Shown: one piece after another, positions 35,844 through 44,682 of the stretch | Numbering within the stretch: position 1 is the stretch's first letter | Layout: the number at the start of each line of letters is the position of its first letter | Assembly: GCF_017912555.1 (NCBI RefSeq) | Contig: NZ_JAERSD010000002.1 | Coordinates: 247,961-311,960 of the forward strand | Direction of reading: 5' to 3' | Length of the DNA stretch: 64,000 bases | Origin: Bacillus sp. REN3 | GTDB taxonomy: Bacteria; Bacillota; Bacilli; Bacillales; Cytobacillaceae | Notes under the pieces: model-generated | Told to the model about the DNA's origin: nothing | What the model saw: the letters and a program-made list of their open reading frames with translations, nothing else | Database searches by the model: none | Translations under genes and position numbers: made by a program

Positions 35844-36578
35844 ATGGAATATGCCTGGCTTAATGTGATTGCGGTCATTGCAGTGGTGGCCGTCAATGCC
35901 CTGGCAAATGCACTGCCGATCAACGGGCAGACAACCGGCGAAATCTCAAATAAACTTGATGTTCTCTTTACTCCGGCAGGGTATGTATTCAGCATTTGGG
36001 GACTGATTTATTTTCTTCTCTTCCTCTGGAGCATTAGGCAATTTCCCGCTGCGAGAAGAAATGCACCAGTTTATCGAAAGGCAACTCCTTTGCATTTACT
36101 CAGTTCGCTCCTAAACATCGGCTGGATTTTTTCGTGGCACTATGAATATTTCCTGCTAAGTGTGATCGTAATGGCTGCGCTGCTGCTTACGCTCATCGCT
36201 CTTTATCAGAGAATCAAGGATGAACATTCCCTTTGGGATACCATGCCTTTTTCCATTTACCTTGGCTGGATTTGCGTCGCAACCATCGCCAATATCAGTT
36301 ATTATCTTACTTTTGTAAATTGGAAAGGATTCGGCTTATCCGATGTGTCATGGACCTTCATCATGCTCATTGCCGCAACCCTGCTGGCTGCAGTCTTTGC
36401 TTATAAAAATCGGGATCCAATTTTCTCCTTCGTATTCATCTGGGCTTTCATCGGGATTGGAGCTCGGAATGCCGATTCCTACCCATCAATAAGCTATACA
36501 GCCATCATTTTGGCAGCCTTCATTTTGGTGCTTGCCATCCTCCATTACTTGAACAACACCCGCAGTGAAGTGCATTGA
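35844..36578 (+). CDS. TspO/MBR-like tryptophan-rich membrane protein
   Basis: 244 residues with about seven hydrophobic segments. FTPAGYVFSIWGLIYFLLFLWSI resembles the TspO/MBR family signature, and tryptophans are frequent in the predicted helices. Longer than classical five-helix TspO (about 160), matching the tryptophan-rich sensory protein group. Ligand and role unknown; porphyrin or lipid binding is known for shorter relatives. A terminator follows directly. Confidence 0.8.
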   Translation: MEYAWLNVIAVIAVVAVNALANALPINGQTTGEISNKLDVLFTPAGYVFSIWGLIYFLLFLWSIRQFPAARRNAPVYRKATPLHLLSSLLNIGWIFSWHYEYFLLSVIVMAALLLTLIALYQRIKDEHSLWDTMPFSIYLGWICVATIANISYYLTFVNWKGFGLSDVSWTFIMLIAATLLAAVFAYKNRDPIFSFVFIWAFIGIGARNADSYPSISYTAIILAAFILVLAILHYLNNTRSEVH

Positions 36579-36612
36579 ACACTTGCGCCAGCACGGCGAG
36601 TGTTCTTTTTTA
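36577..36612 (+). terminator. Terminator of the TspO-like gene
   Basis: GAACACTTGCGCC / GGCGAGTGTTC hairpin with one bulge, then TTTTTT, overlapping the stop codon. Confidence 0.8.
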
Positions 36613-36745
36613 ATATGTCACAAATTCACAACATTCTTACAGATACCCCAATGGGTTCGTGAGGTATAATGAATATAAGAAAGAAAGCCTTTTCATTTTT
36701 CCGCAGAATATGTATTCAATATCAAAAACGAAAGGGTGTCCGACT

Positions 36746-36928
36746 ATGCAATACGAAGAAGTAAAAGGAAAACTGGAGGCGCTGAAGCTGGAATTGGCCA
36801 GTCGCATCGAAAATCATGATTTGTCCGAAGAAGAAAGAGACCGCCTCATGAGAATCATCGCAAACTACGAATATATTATTGAATTGACTGATATGAACCA
36901 TTTTGGGCGTGGAAAGATCGTCCATTAA
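36746..36928 (+). CDS. Small DUF3896-like protein
   Basis: 60 residues, helical and acidic: MQYEEVKGKLEALKLELA at the start and NYEYIIELTDMNHFGRG near the end, which I recognise as the short Bacillus family DUF3896. No membrane segment. The frame is open upstream to 36659, but family length and a weak AAGGGTG site support 36746. Function unknown. Confidence 0.72.
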   Translation: MQYEEVKGKLEALKLELASRIENHDLSEEERDRLMRIIANYEYIIELTDMNHFGRGKIVH

Positions 36929-36958
36929 AAGGAGCGAATCAAAAATTCGCTCCTTTTT
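36927..36958. terminator. Terminator between the DUF3896 gene and ecsC-like gene
   Basis: AAAAGGAGCGAAT / ATTCGCTCCTTTTT hairpin overlapping the stop codon; between convergent genes, usable both ways. Confidence 0.88.
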
Positions 36959-36968
36959 CATATACATG

Positions 36969-37769
36969 CTAACTCTGTGCTTCCAGCCGTTCCGAAATCC
37001 TTCGTTTCTGGTAAAGCATCGTCGCTGTCTCGACAAGATCGCTGACCATCGACCGGTTAGTGTATGCGCCGAAGAGGATCCCGGCAACCGGGACCATCTG
37101 CAGGAGTTTTTTCCAGCCGAATTGTTCTGTGTAGGTGGCCGTTACTTCACGCCATCCCTGGATTTGCGAGATGACCTCGCGGGATTTTTCTTCACTATTG
37201 TATTCAGCCAGTTCACTTAATATCGCCTGTTTGCCAACGACATCAGCAGATGTGAATTGCAGGCATTTCAATATAAACACTCTTTCACGCTTGTCATTCG
37301 GGTCATACCCGTGGATGATCGCGATTTCCTGGATAGTTTTCAATGAAATAGCCAAAATTGCAGGAATATCGATTGCCAGCGTGAAGATGCCGCCAATGCC
37401 TGTGCTTGCCCCCTGGATTGCCGCAGCTTTTTTCCGCTGCTCTCCAAGCTCGAACGATGCCTGTTTCATGGAGGCAACATGTACTGCTTCAAGGTCTGAA
37501 AACTGGCCGATGGTCCTCCCCGCCTTTTTCCCAACCAATTGGAAGGCTGTCTTCTCACTTGCCAGGTATTGCCCGCCAGTTTGAATAAAGCTCCCAAGTT
37601 CATCGAGCAAGCTCCCTATCTTTTCCTGGATGAAATTTGGCGTGAAACGGTCAAGCATCTTGAAAGGAAGACGGGTAAGCCGCTCCCAAAACCATAATCC
37701 CTTCTGTTCCTTCTCCCATTTTTCGATTAATCCTAATTCATTCAATAAAGTTTCCCTTGTTTCCATCAT
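36969..37769 (-). CDS. EcsC family protein
   Basis: About 266 residues. Central hydrophobic glycine-rich stretch (AAAIQGASTGIGGIFTLAIDIPAILAISLKTIQEIA) and C-terminal VPVAGILFGAYTNRSM are typical of EcsC. No ecsA or ecsB ABC genes are nearby, so it is a stand-alone paralogue. Function of EcsC proteins is not established. Start at 37769 chosen for AGGTGG spacing. Confidence 0.83.
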   Translation of the reverse strand: MMETRETLLNELGLIEKWEKEQKGLWFWERLTRLPFKMLDRFTPNFIQEKIGSLLDELGSFIQTGGQYLASEKTAFQLVGKKAGRTIGQFSDLEAVHVASMKQASFELGEQRKKAAAIQGASTGIGGIFTLAIDIPAILAISLKTIQEIAIIHGYDPNDKRERVFILKCLQFTSADVVGKQAILSELAEYNSEEKSREVISQIQGWREVTATYTEQFGWKKLLQMVPVAGILFGAYTNRSMVSDLVETATMLYQKRRISERLEAQS

Positions 37770-37871
37770 GATCACATCCACCTGTCCAGATTCATACCTA
37801 TATTAACGTTTATCTCCATAGGAAGGTTTCAACCACCTTCAAAAAGAAAACGCTTATTCAGGTGAAAACAA

Positions 37872-38330
37872 TCAATCTTCCCTTTCTTCCAGCTCTTTGA
37901 TCAATGCTTTCATCTCGGCAATCTCCTTGCGCTGGGCATTGATAATATTGTCCGCAAGCTCCTTTACACGAGAATCCTTGATTTCAGCACGTTCGCTCGT
38001 CAGGATGGCTATGGAATGATGGGGAATCATCGCTTTCATCCACGACGTGTCATCAACCGTCGTTTGGCTCCTGACCAAAAACAACGACAGGGCGATGATA
38101 ATCGCGCTGCCGGCGTATATGCCGAGGTTCAGTTTCTTGTTCGTGTACATCCTGCGCATGAAAGCGAGCATGACAATTGCCATTACCCCTCCCATGATCA
38201 TGGTCATATACAGTCTCGTCCCGCTGAAAAACACGTGATCGATGCTGTACGTATTCAAGTACATAAGACCAAACATGATCACGGTTGCCGTTCCGACCAT
38301 CAGTGCAAACCTTCCATAATTGTTTTTCAT
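37872..38330 (-). CDS. DUF305 membrane protein
   Basis: 152 residues: three hydrophobic segments (about 8-25, 40-58, 68-88) followed by a short DUF305 motif domain with WMKAMIPHHSIAILTSERAEI (the HH pair), then a charged helix. DUF305 proteins are often found with copper or other metal resistance genes, but no such neighbours are here. GGAGATGG precedes the start. Confidence 0.82.
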   Translation of the reverse strand: MKNNYGRFALMVGTATVIMFGLMYLNTYSIDHVFFSGTRLYMTMIMGGVMAIVMLAFMRRMYTNKKLNLGIYAGSAIIIALSLFLVRSQTTVDDTSWMKAMIPHHSIAILTSERAEIKDSRVKELADNIINAQRKEIAEMKALIKELEERED

Positions 38331-38590
38331 GCTTCCATCTCCTTTCTATAATCCCGATCCGTAACCTTCCACATAACACCATACCCTGCTATCTATTGAT
38401 TATTCATGAAAGGCTTAGGGGGTTTGCTCGATTCGGCCATGGAACCCAGGCAACTATCCCGTCAGGCTTGATACCGGATAGACGTAATCAAAAAGAGGAA
38501 ACGGAACCCAAGGACAAATGTATGTAAAGAAAATCCACCGATTGGGAGCAAATCATCTTATTGCTGTCCACTTGTTCCTAATAGTAAAGA
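38331..38590. other. Intergenic stretch, nothing recognised
   Basis: No gene-like frame; only the terminator for the next minus-strand gene at its end. Confidence 0.4.
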
Positions 38591-38591
38591 A

Positions 38592-38614
38592 GCAGCCGGA
38601 AAACTTCCGGCTGC
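38592..38614 (-). terminator. Terminator of the Lys-rich/Cys protein gene
   Basis: GCAGCCGGAA / TTCCGGCTGC hairpin with 3-base loop, then TTCTTT on the minus strand. Confidence 0.8.
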
Positions 38615-38636
38615 CTCAAACAAACCCACCCTCTCA

Positions 38637-39077
38637 TTAGTAGTTTAGAGGATAGAAAGCTTGGTATTGACAGTCAATCGAAAGATCATCATTGATGGTG
38701 ACGGTATATTCAACATAACCTGGAACAGTGATGCAAATGTTGCCACCCTCAAATTCGACGATCGGCGTATTACAGTGACCATCATAGTTGCAGGTTACAG
38801 AATCCAGGGTGAAGTTAAGGTCGAAAGGCAAACCTGACAGCGGGGCACAAAGCCTAAGGCAAACAGGCGTCCACCAGTAATCTTCACATGAGCCATTTTC
38901 GGCTTGCTGGGCTGCTTCCCGTTTCATGACTCCCTTTAACTTGTCTTCCAACTGTTTCATCTTTTCGCTTTTGTCATTTTGTTTCATCTTTTCGCTTTTC
39001 TCATTTTTTTTCATTTTTTCATTTTTACTCATCTTTTCTCCTCCTTCTTTTGACTTGAAAAAACTTTTTAAATCCAT
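38637..39077 (-). CDS. Unknown protein with Lys/Met/Glu repeats and Cys-rich C terminus
   Basis: 146 residues. Residues ~14-50 are short internal repeats of the pattern EKMKxNEKSEKMKQ, encoded by matching DNA repeats (TTTTCGCTTTTGTCATTTTG and variants). The C-terminal half is quite different: CEDYWWTPVCLRLCAPL, CNYDGHC and two more Cys, rich in beta-forming residues. No signal peptide or membrane segment. The charged repeat plus Cys-rich domain recalls spore-coat or surface proteins; that is speculation. A very good GGGGGGTGAG site supports translation. Confidence 0.7.
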   Translation of the reverse strand: MDLKSFFKSKEGGEKMSKNEKMKKNEKSEKMKQNDKSEKMKQLEDKLKGVMKREAAQQAENGSCEDYWWTPVCLRLCAPLSGLPFDLNFTLDSVTCNYDGHCNTPIVEFEGGNICITVPGYVEYTVTINDDLSIDCQYQAFYPLNY

Positions 39078-39360
39078 CTTTTCTCACCCCCCTGTCCATT
39101 TCTGCTATATACAATGCAAACAGACACGAAAGTGTATAAGATACCTGTCCAAACAAAGAAAGAATGTGTCTTTTTATCAGTGATGTTATCTTTATGTTTG
39201 TTCTATCATTTAAAAAAACGCCAAATTGGCAAGCTGTATGGCTGTTTTCACAAAGGCAGCAACACGGCTATGCTGATTCCGATTGGCTTTCCAATCGCTG
39301 GCCCTGCCCCCATTCTGGAAGCATCATTGCGCCGTCTTCTCTCCATGTTTTTTTGAAGTA

Positions 39361-39392
39361 CAAAAAAGCCTGCTGCCAGCAGCTTTTTGGAT
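39361..39392 (-). terminator. Hairpin downstream of the PL8 lyase and its relic
   Basis: AAAAAGCCTGCTG / CAGCAGCTTTTT hairpin, flanked by A and T runs; may terminate minus-strand transcription. Confidence 0.6.
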
Positions 39393-39422
39393 TAGCTGCC
39401 GGGAACAGGCTTAATAATTGCT

Positions 39423-39506
39423 TTAATTGTTCACCACAAGATCATCGAAGCTGATTCTCATGCCGGACGTCCATCCGGGGACAAAGAAACTGAATCCCAT
39501 ACGGAG
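39423..39506 (-). pseudogene. Possible 3' relic of a beta-sandwich protein gene
   Basis: A short minus-strand frame reads MGFSFFVPGWTSGMRISF then DDLVVNN and stops. This looks like the C-terminal strand of a jelly-roll/carbohydrate-binding domain, but an in-frame stop lies directly upstream and no start signal exists. It sits 125 bp after the PL8 lyase, before a terminator-like hairpin. Low confidence. Confidence 0.25.
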
Positions 39507-39631
39507 TCAATAATGGTATCTTCCTGTCTAACTTACCACACCACTATTGACAGAATTCCATGAACCAGGAATTTTCACAAATCAAAGCGGATCGAATGCT
39601 TGCTCTTTCTCCTCCCGATTAGAAAAGGCGC

Positions 39632-41728
39632 CTACATTCCATATTTGCCTTCGATCTTCCCTTTTGTTCCTTCCAGGGTAATGCTTTTGTTTGCGTCTTT
39701 TTGTGAGACTTTCAGTTTCAGCGGTTTTGCCGAGGTTTTCCCTGCGCTTGCTTTGATCCTTAGGTTGCTTCCTTTTTCTTCAATTAATAGTACGCCTGGC
39801 TGGTTCATAGTGACTTCCAGTCCGCCTGGAATCGTCAGCTTGCCTTTTTCCCAGAATACAGCCTGGACATTATCAAGCTCCTTGTTTTGGACTGCCTGGA
39901 TTTTGCTGCTGTTTTCCAAAATATCAATCGGGAAAGACTCTCTCATTTTCCTGAACTCCTCTTTGGTCTTTCCTGGAACAACGATGTATTGATAGCTTGC
40001 GTGTTTCGGCTTCTTGCCATGATTGATCCATAGTTCAAATACTTTTTTCCTGACCGGCGAATTCTCCCTGTAGCGTTTATTGATCTTGCTCCAGCTCGCT
40101 TCTCTTTTATTCAGCAAAAGATGGATTCTATCATTTTTCCCCGGAAAAATATAGCCGATTCCATTATGGAAGATCCAGCTCGGTTTCTTGATTCTCTCAT
40201 GCGCGTCGTGATTCAGGACGGGTTTTTCAGAAGTTTCGACCTGCCCGCTCCAGATCCGCTGATCTATTGCCGTGACAATGGGATCAAGGCTGTTCGACCG
40301 GATGCCGGCCCCGAGCGCAACAATCTTGTCTTCAAAAAAGAACCATGACTTCAGGCCAGCCAAATCCTTATAGTTCATATGCATGGAGGCCAGCCCGTTT
40401 TTCCCGTCACTGATGGTGAAGGTCGAATTGTTCTTTCCTGACAGGGGTTCCTTTTTCCGATCATTGTGGACGGCCGTCGTTCCGGGGATTTTCCTCCAGT
40501 CCCATACAGGAAAAATACCCGCATACCCGTTCCCCTTTAAATAGAAAAGATTCGCTCCATTGGCCATATGCCGGTTATTTATGCCCTCTCCATTATAATA
40601 AGGCTCGCTGGATTTCATATCCGCCGGAAGGATACGGACAGAACTGTAAAAGTCCTTTTGGTGATGGACCATTAATCCCGATCTTCCATAGGCTCTGTTC
40701 CCGGTGAAAGCCGGCCTTCTCCCCTCCAGCCTTTCAATAAATCTCTTATAATCGTCCTGTCGGCCCGTAGGCAATTTTTCCATCAATTCAGCAAGTGCAG
40801 CCACCTCTTCGGCCTCGTTGTTTTTTCTTGCAATCCCCCTGCCAAGCGTAGTGTAATCGATTGTATTTCCCGATATGAACCATTGAATGCCATCCAATAT
40901 GTAGTGTGATAGCAGTTTGTAATCATGCTCCGCAAAAGAGTAAGGTGTTCCATGGGTCAGATTGAACATGGAAGCGGTCTCGAGAGCATACCTGATTCCA
41001 TAAGTCCCGGTTTGTACAGACTGCTCATGCTGATGGAAAGTCATATCCGGCTGAATGCCAATGTCGCTGACCTTCAAAGACTGCTGGATTGAAAGCACTG
41101 CTTGTTTGATCATCCCCTTGTTTTCCGTTGCCAACCCTCTGATAAAATTTATTTTTTCAGCTTCAACAAGGTTCAGCCCTTCCAATGGAGGCGCCTTGGA
41201 TTGAACATATTCATCCAGTACCCGCCATGACTCATTTTTTAGCTCGTCAGGCAATTCACCCCTCATCAGAAAAAGAATATTGCCCATGATCATCGGGATC
41301 CTGAGCCTGTTCCACCACCAATTTTCCGCCTTGACCGTGTTCGAATTCCAGAATTCCAAACCTCGCAGGATATCAGCCTTCAAATTTTCATCTTTGAACT
41401 CCGCGTGGTCTCTCGATTGGTACGCCCGGGCCATCGTTTCCAGGCGCTGTAAATGGCCCACTGTTGCTCTTGGGTTTTCTTCTTTTTTTCGATAGGGAAG
41501 ATCCGTGAATTTCCCGCTGCCATCCATCCTTTCTTGAAAAACTGTTACTTTCGCTCCTCCCGCTGAACCGATCAAAGATCTCTCATACCGTTCTTGAAGA
41601 ATGTGCATCGGATCTTCAGACCGCTCCTTTCCATCCTCGGGTTGTAGGTGGCTTGCCAGCCAAACAGGCAGCGTGATTGCAGCAGCCGCGAGCAGGGCTA
41701 TGACGATACGCTTTCGTGTTATGGACAT
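39632..41728 (-). CDS. Polysaccharide lyase family 8 protein (hyaluronate/xanthan lyase-like)
   Basis: 698 residues. N-terminal hydrophobic signal or anchor (about 8-27) without lipobox. An alpha-toroid domain follows (about 45-360) with ENWWWNRLRIP and DMTFHQHEQSVQTGTYG, whose His and Tyr match the catalytic pair of PL8 enzymes. Then come beta-sandwich domains (NGEGINNRHMANGANLFYL, FPVWDWRKIPGTTAV). PL8 enzymes cleave hyaluronan, chondroitin or xanthan by beta-elimination. The usual EIGxP after NWW is replaced by RLRIP, so specificity may be unusual. About 6.6 kb from the hyaluronan-synthase operon, so the polymer made there is the likely substrate. Confidence 0.85.
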   Translation of the reverse strand: MSITRKRIVIALLAAAAITLPVWLASHLQPEDGKERSEDPMHILQERYERSLIGSAGGAKVTVFQERMDGSGKFTDLPYRKKEENPRATVGHLQRLETMARAYQSRDHAEFKDENLKADILRGLEFWNSNTVKAENWWWNRLRIPMIMGNILFLMRGELPDELKNESWRVLDEYVQSKAPPLEGLNLVEAEKINFIRGLATENKGMIKQAVLSIQQSLKVSDIGIQPDMTFHQHEQSVQTGTYGIRYALETASMFNLTHGTPYSFAEHDYKLLSHYILDGIQWFISGNTIDYTTLGRGIARKNNEAEEVAALAELMEKLPTGRQDDYKRFIERLEGRRPAFTGNRAYGRSGLMVHHQKDFYSSVRILPADMKSSEPYYNGEGINNRHMANGANLFYLKGNGYAGIFPVWDWRKIPGTTAVHNDRKKEPLSGKNNSTFTISDGKNGLASMHMNYKDLAGLKSWFFFEDKIVALGAGIRSNSLDPIVTAIDQRIWSGQVETSEKPVLNHDAHERIKKPSWIFHNGIGYIFPGKNDRIHLLLNKREASWSKINKRYRENSPVRKKVFELWINHGKKPKHASYQYIVVPGKTKEEFRKMRESFPIDILENSSKIQAVQNKELDNVQAVFWEKGKLTIPGGLEVTMNQPGVLLIEEKGSNLRIKASAGKTSAKPLKLKVSQKDANKSITLEGTKGKIEGKYGM

Positions 41729-41920
41729 GCTTCCCTCCTGCGATTCTTTTCTTGTTCCAACAGTTCACCATTCAAATATAAGTTTAGAAAATAAATAAAG
41801 AATAGCTGTGCAATGTCCCGCATAGCTATTCTCTGTGTAAGGCTGTTGGCGTCCACTGTTCTTAAAAAAATATTTTGGGATTCCGTAGGTGTAAAGAATA
41901 CTAGGGTCCTGGCAGTGCCG

Positions 41921-43021
41921 CTAAGCGGACAATTTTTTTGCGGAAGCTTCTTCAGGCCGCGCTTTTTCCTTTTTGATTCGAGGTACAGGAATAATGAATC
42001 CGCTAAGCGGAACGAACTGCAGGATTCTGATAAACAGCGCCGCAGAAATCAGCACAGCGATGAAAAGGACTGGGACGTATCCTGTCTCCCAGGATTCCTG
42101 GGGCAGATGCCGAGCCATTAAATAGAGAATCATCGGATGGATCAAGTAGATTCCCATTGAATATTGGCCGATGATTGTCAACGTCTTTTTCACCAGGCCA
42201 AGCCTGGAAAGCAGCGGATATATCCCCACCACAGCGATACAAAGGAGCGGGATGTTGATTAAATTAGTCAGACGCCTGTTGGAAACATATCCATTGACCT
42301 TGTATTCCACTACCGCCCCAGCTGTTACGAGAAGGGATAGGACAAGCATTTTCCACGGCCTCTTGCTGGCGAACGACACGATTCCATCCCAAAAATAGGC
42401 CATGAAGCCGCCAAATGCAAAATAAAACAACCAGATTGGCATGAAGGATTTTCCCGCAAGCCATTCTCCCCATTTCCCTTCCAATCCAGGGTCGAATCCA
42501 TACAAGTTATAACTGATGACAAGGGAAACGACCGTGAAGATTAGAAGAAGGGTCTGGGTGTTGAATATTTTCTGCAAGATGGGAAACACAAGATAGAACT
42601 GGACGACAATCGCTACAAAATACAAATGATAGAAGGATTCACCTGTCAGGATTTTTGCCAATTCCGTAGAAGGGGCGCCAAGCTCTTGATGATCATAATG
42701 ATAGAGCAGGAATCGGTATGCCAGGCTCCAGATTAAAAAAGGAAGGAGAATTTTTGAAAACCGTGATCGGATGAAGGAGCCAAGCTGGAACCCTCTTCTT
42801 TTCACTTGATAGAAGAGAAGGAAGCCGCTTATGACAGCAAAGATGGGTGTCCCGAATCTCCCGATTTGATTGATGAAATAAGTGAATCCGTTCCAGGTTT
42901 CCCCGTTCATCCCATAATGTGTGGCCGATACGTGTACGCCAACGACTGCCAGGCACGCAAAAGCACGCAAAAAGTGGATCTCGAAGATATATTTTTTTGA
43001 TGGTTTAGCAGTTTCATCCAT
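41921..43021 (-). CDS. Membrane acyltransferase (acyltransferase-3/IcaC-like)
   Basis: 366 residues with ten to eleven hydrophobic segments. Starts with FEIHFLRAFACLAVVGVHVSATH, the conserved His-containing first helix of acyltransferase-3 proteins; FGTPIFAVISGFLLFY and SMGIYLIHPMILYL are further family motifs. Such proteins O-acetylate or succinylate surface polysaccharides. GGAGG before 43021 fixes the start. It lies next to the PL8 lyase and opposite the hyaluronan operon, so modification of a surface glycan is likely; which glycan is unknown. Confidence 0.87.
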   Translation of the reverse strand: MDETAKPSKKYIFEIHFLRAFACLAVVGVHVSATHYGMNGETWNGFTYFINQIGRFGTPIFAVISGFLLFYQVKRRGFQLGSFIRSRFSKILLPFLIWSLAYRFLLYHYDHQELGAPSTELAKILTGESFYHLYFVAIVVQFYLVFPILQKIFNTQTLLLIFTVVSLVISYNLYGFDPGLEGKWGEWLAGKSFMPIWLFYFAFGGFMAYFWDGIVSFASKRPWKMLVLSLLVTAGAVVEYKVNGYVSNRRLTNLINIPLLCIAVVGIYPLLSRLGLVKKTLTIIGQYSMGIYLIHPMILYLMARHLPQESWETGYVPVLFIAVLISAALFIRILQFVPLSGFIIPVPRIKKEKARPEEASAKKLSA

Positions 43022-43380
43022 GATGTTTTCCTCCTTAGCTTTGCTGCTGCCATTCATGAATCTGCGAATGGATATTTTTCCAGTATGTATGGAAACTTTC
43101 TTATGACATAATACATTTTAAGCAGGGAATTGTTTCCCGAATTTCCAGATCGAACGCTTCCGGAAAAATAAAACCGTGACAGTATGGAAATTTTCCATTT
43201 ACGGCCTCCAAGGCTATAAACATCGTTCCTTTTACACCGATATGATCAGCAGTACGGATCGGAATGTCTTTCGTCCCGGTATGATGTATCCGGGTCAATA
43301 ATAGAAGATAAATCGATCATCTAATTGTTTAACCCTGCCCGCGGCAGGTTAAATACAAGCAAAGAAGGCGAGTGATTGAC
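43022..43380. other. Intergenic region with an 11-bp palindrome
   Basis: TTTAACCCTGCC / GGCAGGTTAAA (43327-43352, one bulge) is the only clear structure; it could end transcription of the UgtP-like gene or act as an operator. No gene otherwise seen. Confidence 0.4.
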
Positions 43381-43506
43381 ATGTCCCATCTCTTCGGACT
43401 CTTCCATGATATTTTCACATGGGTGCACATCGGCGTCCTTGCGACAGGCTGTTGCTTCTTCTCTTATCACTTGATAAAAAATCGCAAGAATCCTAAAGAC
43501 TTCTGA
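43381..43506 (+). CDS. Possible 41-residue membrane peptide
   Basis: ATG to TGA frame encoding MSHLFGLFHDIFTWVHIGVL, then ATGCCFFSYHLIKN and a basic tail; one hydrophobic segment with two adjacent cysteines. The ribosome binding site AAGGCGAG is weak and distant. The 3' end overlaps the convergent UgtP-like gene by 14 bp. Codon use is ordinary; could be real or a chance frame. Confidence 0.35.
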   Translation: MSHLFGLFHDIFTWVHIGVLATGCCFFSYHLIKNRKNPKDF

Positions 43507-44659
43507 ACAATTTTGAAAATACATCATCAATGAACTTCATTTGTTCATTTCCGCTATCGGGCAAATACCTTTCGCTTAAGAATGCAGCTATCTGGCTGCA
43601 GGAGGGGATCTCTATGTTCTTCGTGTATTGGAATCTGGCTTTTTTCATGGTGAACATCGCGCTATCATCCTTAAGAACAGCAATCAGCTGTTCCTCAATC
43701 GGGCCGCTGGCATCCAAGCTGCTGGCCAACCCTTTTTCCACCAGATATTCCATGTTCCTTTCTTCCTGTCCGGGAAGGACGGAATGGATGAAGACCGGCA
43801 GCATTTTCCTGATTGCTTCCCCGACCGTGATCCCTCCTGGCTTCGTAATGATGGCATCTGCCCAGTGATAAAGATGGTTCATCTGCTCAGCCTCAGGAAT
43901 ATAAGACAGCGGTACCACATTTGGGGCATTCAAAGCAGCAACCCTCTCGAACAATTCTTTATTGAATCCGCACAATACTTTGTATTTCACATCTTTGTGG
44001 CCGGAGGCATGAAACAATTTATCCAGATTCCTGCCCAGGCCGAGGCTTCCTCCCGTCACCAGGACATGAAGCCCATCATTCTTCTTGGCAGTCTTCAGCT
44101 TTTGATATCGATCGCTTGTCAGGATGCCCGATATTTTGATCCGCTTCCCGTCGACACCATCCCGTTCCAGTTTCTCCTTCATCTCGATAGTGGGTACAAG
44201 ATGCAAGTCAATCTCCATCTTCCCCCAAACACCATTCATGAAAAAATCCGTATATACATTTACAACCGGAGCAGTACTTATACCGAAGCTTTTTAGCTTA
44301 TCGATCAGGAAAGAGGAAAAGCTGTGCGTGCAAATAATCAAATCCGGTTTCTCCTCCAGCAGCAATTGCTCCATTTTTTCCAGGAAAAGCGTTTCATACA
44401 ATGAATGAAGGAATGAGCGATCTTTCTGAAAACAGGAAGAATAAAGCCAGCTATACGAGGCGGGCCATACAGAGATCCACTTTAAATAAAGGGTGGAGAT
44501 GCTTTTTTCCAGGAAGGGATGCGCGTAACTGAGAAAATCCATTTTCTCGCACCGCACATCGGGGCAGCCCTGCCGAAAGGCTTCCATTAACGCATCAGAC
44601 GTCCGATGGTGACCCGATTCCATTTGGAATAAAGGTAAAAATAGCACTTTTTTCATCAT
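43493..44659 (-). CDS. UgtP/MGDG synthase-like glycosyltransferase (GT28)
   Basis: 388 residues. N-terminal LFLPLFQMESGHHRTSDALMEAF matches the glycolipid synthase acceptor domain, and VLVTGGSLGLGRNL plus ITKPGGITVGEAI is the nucleotide-sugar-binding C-terminal domain of GT28 enzymes such as UgtP and MurG. Probably transfers glucose or another hexose to diacylglycerol or a related lipid at the membrane. GGAGG precedes the ATG pair at 44659. It follows the ABC permease gene in the same direction with a 23-bp gap, so these genes may be cotranscribed. Confidence 0.86.
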   Translation of the reverse strand: MMKKVLFLPLFQMESGHHRTSDALMEAFRQGCPDVRCEKMDFLSYAHPFLEKSISTLYLKWISVWPASYSWLYSSCFQKDRSFLHSLYETLFLEKMEQLLLEEKPDLIICTHSFSSFLIDKLKSFGISTAPVVNVYTDFFMNGVWGKMEIDLHLVPTIEMKEKLERDGVDGKRIKISGILTSDRYQKLKTAKKNDGLHVLVTGGSLGLGRNLDKLFHASGHKDVKYKVLCGFNKELFERVAALNAPNVVPLSYIPEAEQMNHLYHWADAIITKPGGITVGEAIRKMLPVFIHSVLPGQEERNMEYLVEKGLASSLDASGPIEEQLIAVLKDDSAMFTMKKARFQYTKNIEIPSCSQIAAFLSERYLPDSGNEQMKFIDDVFSKLFRSL

Positions 44660-44682
44660 TCATTCCTCCGCTGGCATTTTAG

